DNA from: Algiphilus sp.
Lineage (GTDB): Bacteria; Pseudomonadota; Gammaproteobacteria; Nevskiales; Nevskiaceae
Reading direction: 5' to 3'
Length of the DNA: 18,194 nt
Assembly (NCBI RefSeq): GCF_023145115.1
Contig: NZ_JAGLEJ010000049.1
Span: 1 to 18,194, forward strand
Of the stretch, positions 1 to 7,103 are shown piece after piece (within the stretch, counting starts at the first letter, position 1; the number at the start of each line of letters is the position of its first letter). The position numbers and the translations under genes were made by a program. The notes beneath the pieces are model-generated. The model was given only the letters and a program-made list of their open reading frames with translations, had not been told where the DNA came from and searched no databases.

Positions 1-22
1 CTTCTGCGGGGTGCGCTCTTTT

Positions 23-56
23 GGCTACTTTTCTGTCGCAAAACAGAAAAGTGGCC
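23..56. repeat. Long hairpin in the non-coding left end, likely dispersed-repeat sequence
   Basis: Bases 23-36 (GGCTACTTTTCTGT) pair with 43-56 (ACAGAAAAGTGGCC) in a 14-bp stem with one G-T wobble and a 6-base loop. The A/T-rich stem stands out in this G+C-rich window. Its look, and the surrounding degenerate sequence, recall the short dispersed intergenic hairpin repeats common in pseudomonads and xanthomonads; that family link is from memory. No convincing reading frame crosses it. It could also slow or stop transcription coming leftward from rnhB, but no T-tract typical of an intrinsic terminator follows the stem. Confidence 0.6.
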
Positions 57-133
57 CGCGCCGGTCGAGCGGCAACAGCCGGCAGCGCCTTCGCTCCGGC
101 GCGCGGAACCCGGGAGCGCAACCGGGCCCAACT

Positions 134-209
134 GCGGGGACAGTATACTAATTTCCTGGAGCACGAGGGTTCGGCGCCGACTACGGCGCAATTAGTATAC
201 TGTCCCCGC
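134..209. repeat. 76-bp element with perfect 20-bp inverted repeats (REP/MITE-like)
   Basis: The left arm 134-153 (core GGGGACAGTATACTAATT) is the exact reverse complement of 190-209. The 36-bp centre carries a smaller hairpin (GCGCCG at 174-179 against CGGCGC at 184-189, loop ACTA) that abuts the right arm, and the 10-bp palindrome TCGGCGCCGA at 171-180. Each arm also holds the 8-bp palindrome AGTATACT. No open frame and no clear target-site duplication are seen at the edges. From memory, GGGGACAGTATACT-type ends recur near IS200-like REP-associated tyrosine transposases in gammaproteobacteria, so a non-autonomous REP/REPIN-like element is the best guess. It lies 19 bp beyond the rnhB stop and could also end or stabilise that transcript. 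Confidence 0.7.
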
Positions 210-228
210 TCGCCGAAGCTGACCGTGG

Positions 229-798
229 TCATCCCGCGGCCTCCGCCAGACACCGCCGCACCGGCGCGTAGCTCCGCCGGTGCGCCGGGCAGGCGCCGAG
301 CGCGCGCAGGGCGTCGCGGTGCGCGGCAGTGGGATAGCCCTTGTGGAGGGCGAAGCCGTATCCGGGATGCTGCGTGTCGAGATCGCGCATGAGCTGGTCG
401 CGGTGCACCTTGGCGAGGATCGACGCCGCCATGATGGCGGGCTCGATGGCGTCGCCGCCAATGATGGCACGCGCCGGCCAGTCGCCGGGCGGCACCTGCT
501 TGCCGTCCACCAGCACGGCGCTCGGCGGCACGCCCAGCCCCTCCAGCGCGCGCGCCATGGCGAGGAGACTCGCCTGGAGGATGTTGATGCGGTCGATCTC
601 GTCCGGCTCCACCGCGCATACCGCCCACGCCACCGCGCGCTCGCGGATGCTGTCGGCGATCGCGGAGCGCCGCCCCGGCGAGAGCTTCTTGGAATCGGCC
701 AGGCCTTCGACGATCCGGATGTCGTCCAGCACCACGGCTGCCGCGACGACGGGCCCGGCAAGCGCGCCCCGCCCGGCTTCGTCGACACCCGCGATCAC
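229..798 (-). CDS. rnhB: Ribonuclease HII
   Basis: RNase HII cuts the RNA strand of RNA-DNA hybrids and starts removal of single ribonucleotides misincorporated in DNA. The 189-residue protein (E. coli about 198) opens with the family signature AGVDEAGRG at residues 3-11. It then has DSKKLS at 35-40, VDGK at 97-100, GGD at 114-116 and the basic motif KVHRD at 130-134. The spacing fits D6, E7, D98 and D116 as the four metal-binding acids. I chose the GTG start at 798 because its reading begins exactly at the conserved N-terminus and overlaps the lpxB stop by 4 nt (GTGA); the frame is open further upstream, but that is read-through inside lpxB. It is the last gene of the minus-strand row. The dnaE and accA genes that follow in E. 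coli are absent from the 228 bp beyond it. Confidence 0.96.
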   Translation of the reverse strand: MIAGVDEAGRGALAGPVVAAAVVLDDIRIVEGLADSKKLSPGRRSAIADSIRERAVAWAVCAVEPDEIDRINILQASLLAMARALEGLGVPPSAVLVDGKQVPPGDWPARAIIGGDAIEPAIMAASILAKVHRDQLMRDLDTQHPGYGFALHKGYPTAAHRDALRALGACPAHRRSYAPVRRCLAEAAG

Positions 799-1934
799 GT
801 CCTGCCCGCGATGTCCAGCAGCATGGCGGCCGCCTGCTTGCCGGCGTCGCAGCGCAGCTCGGCGCGCACGGCATCGAACTGCCGCATCTGATAGCGGCGC
901 GCGTCGGGGTCGGCCCACAGCGGTTCGAGCTCGGTGGCGAGCGCTTCGGCGCTGACCTGCTCCTGCAGCAGCTCGGGCACCGTGCGCTCCCGCGTCAGCA
1001 CGTTGGGCAGCGCGAAGAAGTCGGTGCGCACCAGCCTGAAGAGCCGCAGCAGTCCGATGGTGGCGGCGGACGCTCGGTAGGCCACCACCATCGGGCGTCC
1101 GAGCAGCAGCGCCTCCAGCGTGACGGTGCCCGACGCCAGCAGCAGCAGGTCCGAGGCCTGCATGACCTGCCGCGAATCGCCGTCGACCAGCGTCCATTCC
1201 AGCCCTGGAGCATCGACCGCGTGCGTGGCGATGGCGTCCCGCAGGCCCTCGTGCGCAACCGGAACCACCGCCCGGATACCCGGGTGGCGCTCGGCCAGGC
1301 GCGCCGCCGCGGCCGCGAAATCGGGCATGAGACGGGCGACCTCGCCGTGCCGCGAGCCCGGTAGCACGCCCAGCACCGGCCGCTCGGGATCGAGTCCGAG
1401 CGCGGCGCGCGCCTGCCGGGGCGCGGTGCTCGCATCCAGCTCGTCGGCCAGCGGATGGCCGATGTATTCGGCGCGCAGTCCGGTATCGGCGTAGCACGCC
1501 GGCTCGAAGGGATAGAGGCAGAGGATGGCGTCGCAGTTGCGCGCGATCTTGAAGCGGCGCCCGGCGCGCCACGCCCAGATGGTCGGGCTGACGACATGCA
1601 CGCTGCGAAGGCCACACGCGCGCAGCATGCCTTCCAGGCCCAGATTGAAGTCCGGCGCGTCGATGCCCACCACGATGTCGGGCTTCAGCGCGACGATGGC
1701 ATCCCGCACGGCACGACGGAAGCGGATCAGCCGCGGCAGTTCGCGCGCGATCTCGAAGATGCCCATCAGCGACAGGGCGTTGATGTCGGCGATGCTCTCG
1801 CAGCCCGCCGCGCGCATGTGCGGTCCGGTGATGCCGGTCAGCTCGATATCCGGCGCGGCCTCGCGCAGCCCGCGCGCGATCGCGGCGCCGAGCAGGTCGC
1901 CGGAGGCCTCACCCGCGAGCAGGACGACCCGCAC
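795..1934 (-). CDS. lpxB: Lipid-A-disaccharide synthase
   Basis: LpxB is a peripheral inner-membrane glycosyltransferase (GT19). It joins UDP-2,3-diacylglucosamine and lipid X (2,3-diacylglucosamine-1-phosphate) to form the beta-1,6 disaccharide of lipid A. The product has 379 residues (E. coli 382). Visible family motifs are GEASGD at 8-13, GIDAPDFNL at 90-98, SPTIWAWR at 116-123, and further on LPGSR, ASGTVTLEALL and a C-terminal RTDFFALPN segment. The start is GTG at 1934, which places GEASGD at the usual distance from the N-terminus; no strong ribosome-binding site precedes it, so coupling to lpxA, which ends 9 nt upstream, is likely. Its stop overlaps the rnhB GTG start. Confidence 0.97.
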   Translation of the reverse strand: MRVVLLAGEASGDLLGAAIARGLREAAPDIELTGITGPHMRAAGCESIADINALSLMGIFEIARELPRLIRFRRAVRDAIVALKPDIVVGIDAPDFNLGLEGMLRACGLRSVHVVSPTIWAWRAGRRFKIARNCDAILCLYPFEPACYADTGLRAEYIGHPLADELDASTAPRQARAALGLDPERPVLGVLPGSRHGEVARLMPDFAAAAARLAERHPGIRAVVPVAHEGLRDAIATHAVDAPGLEWTLVDGDSRQVMQASDLLLLASGTVTLEALLLGRPMVVAYRASAATIGLLRLFRLVRTDFFALPNVLTRERTVPELLQEQVSAEALATELEPLWADPDARRYQMRQFDAVRAELRCDAGKQAAAMLLDIAGRT

Positions 1935-1943
1935 GGCGACGGA

Positions 1944-2726
1944 TCAGCGCTGCACGGAGCGCTTGGACCGCTCCAGGAAGGCGAGCAGCTGCGCGGCCAG
2001 CTCCGAACGCTCGGCCCGCTCCGACAGAAGCTCCCGGACATCGGCCAGCCGCCGGTTCTCGCGGTAGAGCAGCTTGTAGAGCCCCTGGACCTCGCCGATC
2101 TGATCGGCCGAGAAGCCCCGGCGGCGCAGGCCCTCCTTGTTGATGCCGCGCGGCGATGCCGGCGAGCCTTCGCTCATGACCCAGGGCGGCACATCGCGCA
2201 GGACGATGGAGCCACCGCCGGTGAAGCAGTGCGTGCCCAGCCGGCAGAACTGATGCACCAGCGTGAAGCCACCGAGGATGACGTGATCCTCGATGTCGAC
2301 GTGCCCGGCCAGCGACGCGCCGTTGGCCAGCACCGTGCCGTTGCCGATGCTGCAGTCGTGCGCCACGTGGACCTGGTTCATCAGCAGATTGTTGCTGCCG
2401 ATGCGCGTCACGGCCTTGTCCTTCAGCGTGCCGCGCTGGACCGTGACGTATTCGCGGAAGGTGTTGCGATCACCGATCTCGACGCGGGTGTCGTCATCGT
2501 CGCGAGCGGTCAGATCCTGCGAGATCTCGCCGACCGAGCAGAACTGGAAGAAGCGGTTGCCCTCGCCCACGCGCATCGGCCCGCGCAGCACGACGTGCGG
2601 GCCGACCACGCAGTCGGCGCCGAGCTCGACGCCTGCCCCGATGATGCTGTACGCACCGATCGTGACGCTGTCGTGCAGCTGCGCACCGTCCTCGATGACG
2701 GCGGTGGGATGGATGCCCCCGCTCAT
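1944..2726 (-). CDS. lpxA: UDP-N-acetylglucosamine O-acyltransferase
   Basis: This cytoplasmic enzyme catalyses the first step of lipid A synthesis, transfer of a 3-hydroxyacyl chain from ACP to the 3-OH of UDP-GlcNAc. The 260 residues (E. coli 262) are mostly imperfect hexapeptide repeats forming a left-handed beta-helix, followed by a helical C-terminus from about residue 190. H123 within VHVAHDC matches the catalytic His125 of E. coli; H120, H142 and H158 match His122, His144 and His160. The acyl-chain ruler position equivalent to E. coli G173 is G171, which does not resemble the bulky residue that limits Pseudomonas aeruginosa LpxA to C10 chains. The ATG start overlaps the fabZ stop by 4 nt (ATGA), as expected for translational coupling. 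Confidence 0.98.
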   Translation of the reverse strand: MSGGIHPTAVIEDGAQLHDSVTIGAYSIIGAGVELGADCVVGPHVVLRGPMRVGEGNRFFQFCSVGEISQDLTARDDDDTRVEIGDRNTFREYVTVQRGTLKDKAVTRIGSNNLLMNQVHVAHDCSIGNGTVLANGASLAGHVDIEDHVILGGFTLVHQFCRLGTHCFTGGGSIVLRDVPPWVMSEGSPASPRGINKEGLRRRGFSADQIGEVQGLYKLLYRENRRLADVRELLSERAERSELAAQLLAFLERSKRSVQR

Positions 2727-3211
2727 GCGGCCTTGAGGGCGCAGGTCAGCGTGGCCTCCGCGGCCAGGGTGTCATCCACCGTCGCCCGCGTCTGGAAGCG
2801 CCAGATATCGCGGCGGCGCTTGATCATCTCGGACTCCAGCACGAGCTGATCGCCGGGAACCACCGGCCGCTTGAAGCGGGCCCCGTCGATGCCGGCGAAG
2901 TAGAGCCGCTGGTCGGGCTCGCGCGCGCGCTCGAACTCGGTACGGATGGCGAGGATGCCGCTGATCTGTGCCAGCGCCTCGAGGATCAGCACGCCCGGCA
3001 TGATCGGCGCATCCGGGAAATGTCCGGTGAAGAAGGGCTCGTTGATGGTGACGTTCTTGAGCCCGCGCACCCGTCCGCCGGGCTCGCACGCCGTCACGCG
3101 ATCGAGCAGCGCGAACGGATAGCGATGCGGCAGCAGCCGCATGATCTCGTTGATATCGATGATCCCCGATTCCACCTGGTCATTCTCCCCTGTCGTCATC
3201 GGCCTGCGCAT
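2723..3211 (-). CDS. fabZ: 3-hydroxyacyl-[acyl-carrier-protein] dehydratase FabZ
   Basis: FabZ dehydrates beta-hydroxyacyl-ACP to trans-2-enoyl-ACP in fatty-acid elongation. It competes with LpxA and LpxD for hydroxyacyl-ACP, so its place between them matters for membrane balance. The single hot-dog domain shows LLPHRYPFALLDRV (26-39) and the active-site block GHFPDAPIMPGVLILEALAQ (63-82), with H64 and E78 as the catalytic pair. I prefer the ATG at 3211 (162 residues; E. coli 151) because GGAAGG sits 5 nt upstream at 3217-3222. An ATG at 3199 would give 158 residues but has a weaker site. With the 3211 start the gene overlaps the end of lpxD by 32 nt. Confidence 0.96.
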   Translation of the reverse strand: MRRPMTTGENDQVESGIIDINEIMRLLPHRYPFALLDRVTACEPGGRVRGLKNVTINEPFFTGHFPDAPIMPGVLILEALAQISGILAIRTEFERAREPDQRLYFAGIDGARFKRPVVPGDQLVLESEMIKRRRDIWRFQTRATVDDTLAAEATLTCALKAA

Positions 3212-4238
3212 TATCGCCTTCCAGCCGCGCCACGCGCGTCTCGAGGCGATCCAGACGGCGCAGGCGCTTGACCTGGCCGTGCCACACCCGCGCCGGCTCC
3301 ACCGGCCAGCCGGAACCGTACTGGCCGGGTTCGGTGATCGAGCGCGTCACCATGGTGAAGCCCAGCACGATCACGCCGTCGCAGATGCTGACGTGGCCGT
3401 TCACGCCGGCACCGCCGCCGATCAGGCAGTTGGCGCCGATGCGGGTACTGCCGGCGATTGCCGCACAGCCGGCGATGGCGGTGTTGCGGCCGATGCGCAC
3501 GTTGTGCGCGATCTGCACGAGATTGTCGATCCTGACGCCGTCCTCGATGACGGTGTCCTCGATGGCGCCGCGATCGACGGCGCTGTTGGCGCCGATCTCC
3601 ACGTCGTCGCCGATGCGGACGCTGCCGAGCTGCGGCACATCCTCCCAGCCCTGCGGTCCGCGCGCCAGCCCGAAGCCGCGAGCGCCGACCACGACGCCGG
3701 GATGCAGCCGGCAGCGCGCACCGACCGAGACCCGGTCACCGATATGAACGTTGCCCACCAGCTCGCTGCCCGACCCGATGCTCGCCCCGGCACCCACGAC
3801 GCAGTTGGGACCGATCACGACATCGGCACCGATGCTGGCGCCGGGCCCGATGACCGCATTCGGGCCGAGTCGCGCGCCGGCATCGACCGAAGCGTCGCCC
3901 GCGATCACCGCGCTGGGGTGCTGCTGTGCCCCGAAGGCGGTCGGCGCCGGCTCGAACAGCCGCGCCACGCGCGCGAACGCCAGGTACGGGTCGGGCGCGA
4001 CCAGCGCGTTGCCGTCGTGCCGACCGGCGTCGCGCGCGCCGACGATGACCGCCGACGCGCGCGTGTCCGCGAGCTGTGCCCGGTAGCGCGGGTTCGCGAG
4101 GAAGCCGATATGCCCCTCGCGGCCCGGGTCGAGCGTGCAGACGCCCTCGATGCGGCAGTCGGGATCGCCCCTCAGCTCGAGGTCGAAACGCTCGGCGATA
4201 TCACCGAGCCGATGCGCGACCTGGGCCGGAACGCCCAC
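3180..4238 (-). CDS. lpxD: UDP-3-O-(3-hydroxyacyl)glucosamine N-acyltransferase
   Basis: LpxD adds the N-linked hydroxyacyl chain to UDP-3-O-acyl-glucosamine, the third step of lipid A synthesis. An N-terminal uridine-binding domain (about residues 5-100, with GHIGFLANPRYR) leads into a hexapeptide-repeat beta-helix. It continues through GARGFGLARGPQGW to the catalytic IAHN motif (H245, equivalent to E. coli His239). A short charged helix, RLRRLDRLETRVARLE, closes the protein. The frame is open back to an ATG at 4307 inside skp, but the conserved N-terminus begins only near 4223. I therefore chose GTG at 4238, 4 nt after the skp stop and preceded by TGAGG; this gives 352 residues (E. coli 341). 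The start is less certain than the gene. Confidence 0.95.
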   Translation of the reverse strand: MGVPAQVAHRLGDIAERFDLELRGDPDCRIEGVCTLDPGREGHIGFLANPRYRAQLADTRASAVIVGARDAGRHDGNALVAPDPYLAFARVARLFEPAPTAFGAQQHPSAVIAGDASVDAGARLGPNAVIGPGASIGADVVIGPNCVVGAGASIGSGSELVGNVHIGDRVSVGARCRLHPGVVVGARGFGLARGPQGWEDVPQLGSVRIGDDVEIGANSAVDRGAIEDTVIEDGVRIDNLVQIAHNVRIGRNTAIAGCAAIAGSTRIGANCLIGGGAGVNGHVSICDGVIVLGFTMVTRSITEPGQYGSGWPVEPARVWHGQVKRLRRLDRLETRVARLEGDNAQADDDRGE

Positions 4239-4242
4239 CGCC

Positions 4243-4746
4243 TCAGTCGTCGCTCTGCTGGAGCTTCTTGAGGACGGCGTCGGTGAGGTCGAGTTCCGGC
4301 GCGGCATAGACCGGATCCGGCACGATCAGATCGAGTCCGCGCTCGCGCGCGACATCCTCGATCTCGTCGCGGATCTTGCCCATCATTTCCTGGTAGAGCT
4401 CGCGCTCGCGGTTGGAGACGTCCTCGCGGAACCGACGCTGCTTGAGCTGGAAGTCGTTCTGCCGCGTACTGAGCTCCTGCTCCTTCTGGGTGCGGTCCTC
4501 GGCGGACATCAGATCGGCTTCCTGCTGGAAGGTCTGGATGTCCTCCTGGAGCTGCTGCGCCTCCTCCTGGAGCTCGCTGGCGCGCGACTCGAAATCGCTG
4601 CGCATGCGTGCCTCGGCCTTCTCGTACTGCGGCGACTTCTGCACCAGTTCCTGCGCGCGCACGGTCCCGATCTCGATGGCAGCCGCCATGCCCGGGGTCA
4701 GCGCCAGCAGGAGCGCGGAAAGGGGAATCAGCTTTCTGTACATCAT
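4243..4746 (-). CDS. skp: Periplasmic chaperone Skp/OmpH
   Basis: Skp is a periplasmic trimeric chaperone that holds unfolded outer-membrane proteins on the way to BamA. The predicted precursor has 167 residues with a Sec signal peptide: MMYRKL, a hydrophobic core, then an Ala-rich cleavage site after about residue 23. The mature part begins IEIGTVRAQEL and is dominated by a long charged, Gln/Glu-rich coiled coil (about 45-130) that forms the chaperone arms. It ends with a beta-type segment (LDLIVPDPVYAA) of the trimer body. The start is uncertain: ATG at 4746 or 4743, or TTG at 4767 with a 7-residue extension; no good ribosome-binding site is evident. It lies 34 nt downstream of bamA, a classic pairing. 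Confidence 0.93.
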   Translation of the reverse strand: MMYRKLIPLSALLLALTPGMAAAIEIGTVRAQELVQKSPQYEKAEARMRSDFESRASELQEEAQQLQEDIQTFQQEADLMSAEDRTQKEQELSTRQNDFQLKQRRFREDVSNRERELYQEMMGKIRDEIEDVARERGLDLIVPDPVYAAPELDLTDAVLKKLQQSDD

Positions 4747-4780
4747 GGAGTTCGGTGTCGTCCTCAAGGCTGTGGGGAAT

Positions 4781-7084
4781 CTAGAAGCCGGTGCCGAAGT
4801 TGATCTGGAACCGGTCGGTTTCGTCGCCGGGCTCGTCGTTCAGCGGGAACCCGTAGCTCAGGTTGAGAATACCCAAAAACGGCGTGAACCAGCGGAACGC
4901 CACGCCGGCGCTCTGGCGAAGCTCGTTGGCCTCGAAATCGCCCGGCTCCTCGAACACGTTGCCGATGTCGAAGAACAGCGAGAAGCGCGTCGACTGCCCG
5001 TCGGCCTCGAAGGGCAGCGGCACGATGAGCTCGGTCTGCGAGGTCGTGCGCAGCTTGCCGCCGAAGGGATTGTCGAACGGCGTGTCGCGCGGGCCGAGGG
5101 TGCCGTCGCGGTAGCCGCGCACCGTGCGCGTGCCGCCCGCGAAGTAGTTCTCGTACGGCGGCACGGTGTCCTCGTTGCCGTAGGTGTCGACATAGCCCAC
5201 CGAGGTGTTGATCTGCGCGATGAAGCCGAACAGCAGCGGCAGGTGGTGCTGCGTGGTCAGACTGGTGCTGAAGTAGCGCAGATCCGATCCGGGCAGCACG
5301 ATGTCGGCATTCAGGCGGATGAGATTGCCGCGCGTCACGAAGATGGTGCGGTTGCGGGTATCGCGCGCGATGCCGGTGCGCAGCTGCCAGGCGGTGAAGC
5401 GCTTGCCGTTCTCCGACACGAAGTCGATGACCTCGTCGCTGGTCTGCCCCGCGAAGGTTTCGATGGAGGTCTCGGAAACGCCCACGCCGGCGCGCAGCGT
5501 GGAGTACTCGGAAATCGGGATGCCGTAGGTCAGGTCGCCGCCGAGCACGTTGCTGGAGAAGCCCGAGCTGAAGCGGATGATGCGGTCCGACTTGCGGAAG
5601 TAGCCGCTGATGGTCTGGCTGATGCCGTCCTCGGTGAAGTACGGATCGCTCCAGCTGAGGCTCACCTGCTGCGAGAAGGTGTTGTTCTCGAGGTTGACCG
5701 ACACCCGGTTGCCGGTACCCAGGAAGTTGGCGTGCGTGACCGAGCCCGAGACCAGGAAGCCGTCCGCGCCCGAGAAGCCGACGCCGACCTGCACCGAGCC
5801 CGGCGGGCGCTCCTTGACCGTGAATACGACGTCGACGAGGTCGTCCGTACCCGGTACCGGTTGCGTATCGACCTCGGTCGATTCGATGAACGAGAGGCGG
5901 TCGATGCGCACGCGCGAGCGTTCCACTGCCGACTGCGAGAACGGCGCCGCCTCGAGCTGGCGCAGCTCGCGGCGCAGGGTTTCGTCGTTGGTGCCGGTGT
6001 TGCCCCGGAAGCGGATCTGGCGGACATAGGTGCGCTTCTTCGGGTCCACCACGTAGTTGATGGTGATCTTGCGGTCCTCGCCCTCGACCGGCTCCGGCAC
6101 CGGCTGCACCTCGGCGAAGGCGAAGCCGACGTTGGCCAGCGCCGCCTCGATGCGATCGCTGCTCTCGGTGGCCAGGCGGCGCGAGAAGGTGTCGCCCGCC
6201 TCGGTGGTCACCATCGCGTTGAGGAACTGCTCGTTGAGTACCGTCTCGCCGGTGAAGCGGGTGCCGGCGACCGAGTAGACCTCGCCCTCGTCGACGGTGA
6301 TGGTCACGTAGATGTCGCGCTTGTCCGGCGACAACTGGACCTGGACGTCCTCGATGGTGAAGCGGAGGTAGCCGCGGTCCTGGTAGTACGAGGTGAGCGT
6401 TTCCAGGTCGCCGCCGAGTTGCTGCTTGGAGTACTGGTCGCTGCGCTGGAACGGCATCCAGTTGGTTTCCTGCAGCTTGAGCTCGTCGCGCAGCGTGTCG
6501 TCGTCGAAGACTTCGTTGCCGACGATGTTGATCGACTTGATGGTGGCGGACTCGCCCTCGACGACGTCGATGCGGATGCCGACACGGTTGTTGGGCAGCT
6601 CGTCGACCACGGATTCGATGTCGACGTCGTAGAAGCCGTTGGCGAAGTACTGCCGGCGCAGCTCGAGCGAGACCTGGTCGAGGATCGACTGCTTGAAGAC
6701 CTCGCCCTCGGACAGCCCCAGCGAGCGCATCGACTCCATCAACTCGTCGCCGCCGATCTTCTCGTTGCCCTCGATCTCGAAGGAGGCGATCTGCGGTCGC
6801 TCGGTCACCCGGACCACCAGCGCGCCGCCGTCGCGGAGTAGCTGGACGTCCGCGAACAGACCGCTGTCGTACACCGACCGGATCGACTGCTGCGCGGTCT
6901 GCTCGTTGAGCTCGTCGCCCACCACCAGCGGCAGATAGCTGAGCACCGTGCCTTCCTCGAGCCGGGACAGCCCCTCCACGCGAATGTCATCGATGATGAA
7001 GCGTTCGGCCGCGGTCGCGGTGGCGCAGCACAGCACGAGCAACAACACGGCGGCGCGCCAACCAGCGGTGGCAAATCGGATCAT
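4781..7084 (-). CDS. bamA: Outer membrane protein assembly factor BamA
   Basis: BamA (Omp85 family) is the essential core of the BAM complex, which folds beta-barrel proteins into the outer membrane. The 767-residue precursor has an N-terminal signal peptide ending near A25/A26. Five POTRA domains follow (about 27-425), with typical segments such as IDDIRVEGLSRLEEGTVLSYL at the start of POTRA1 and RQIRFRGNTGTNDETLRRELR in POTRA5. A 16-strand barrel completes it, carrying the loop-6 motif VRGY at 655-658 (E. coli VRGF at about 660). The last strand ends FQINFGTGF with the terminal Phe typical of the beta-signal. The ATG at 7084 has a GAGAGA-like site 8 nt upstream. It lies 19 nt after rseP and shows no truncation. 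Confidence 0.98.
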   Translation of the reverse strand: MIRFATAGWRAAVLLLVLCCATATAAERFIIDDIRVEGLSRLEEGTVLSYLPLVVGDELNEQTAQQSIRSVYDSGLFADVQLLRDGGALVVRVTERPQIASFEIEGNEKIGGDELMESMRSLGLSEGEVFKQSILDQVSLELRRQYFANGFYDVDIESVVDELPNNRVGIRIDVVEGESATIKSINIVGNEVFDDDTLRDELKLQETNWMPFQRSDQYSKQQLGGDLETLTSYYQDRGYLRFTIEDVQVQLSPDKRDIYVTITVDEGEVYSVAGTRFTGETVLNEQFLNAMVTTEAGDTFSRRLATESSDRIEAALANVGFAFAEVQPVPEPVEGEDRKITINYVVDPKKRTYVRQIRFRGNTGTNDETLRRELRQLEAAPFSQSAVERSRVRIDRLSFIESTEVDTQPVPGTDDLVDVVFTVKERPPGSVQVGVGFSGADGFLVSGSVTHANFLGTGNRVSVNLENNTFSQQVSLSWSDPYFTEDGISQTISGYFRKSDRIIRFSSGFSSNVLGGDLTYGIPISEYSTLRAGVGVSETSIETFAGQTSDEVIDFVSENGKRFTAWQLRTGIARDTRNRTIFVTRGNLIRLNADIVLPGSDLRYFSTSLTTQHHLPLLFGFIAQINTSVGYVDTYGNEDTVPPYENYFAGGTRTVRGYRDGTLGPRDTPFDNPFGGKLRTTSQTELIVPLPFEADGQSTRFSLFFDIGNVFEEPGDFEANELRQSAGVAFRWFTPFLGILNLSYGFPLNDEPGDETDRFQINFGTGF

Positions 7085-7103
7085 CAGGTTCTCTCGTTTT
7101 TTA

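Noticed and set aside
134..209. CRISPR-like or origin-type array at the left end
   Set aside because: There is only one inverted pair, with no regularly spaced direct repeats, no Cas genes and no DnaA-box cluster.
21..392. A 123-codon plus-strand frame through the left-end repeats
   Set aside because: It runs through the hairpin, the inverted repeat and into rnhB antisense; composition is Arg/Ala/Pro junk.
1455..4271. Long plus-strand frames opposite lpxB, lpxA, fabZ and lpxD
   Set aside because: Asp/Ala/Val-rich mirror images of hexapeptide repeats and neighbouring codons, with no initiation signals or family motifs.
4239..4307. Upstream ATG (4307) for lpxD
   Set aside because: It would lie 65 nt inside skp and add a Ser/Arg/Thr-rich stretch unlike any LpxD; GTG at 4238 fits the conserved N-terminus.
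4412..6841. An 809-codon open frame antisense to bamA and skp
   Set aside because: Same artefact; the bamA reading has signal peptide, POTRA domains, VRGY and a terminal Phe, while the antisense has no recognisable domain.
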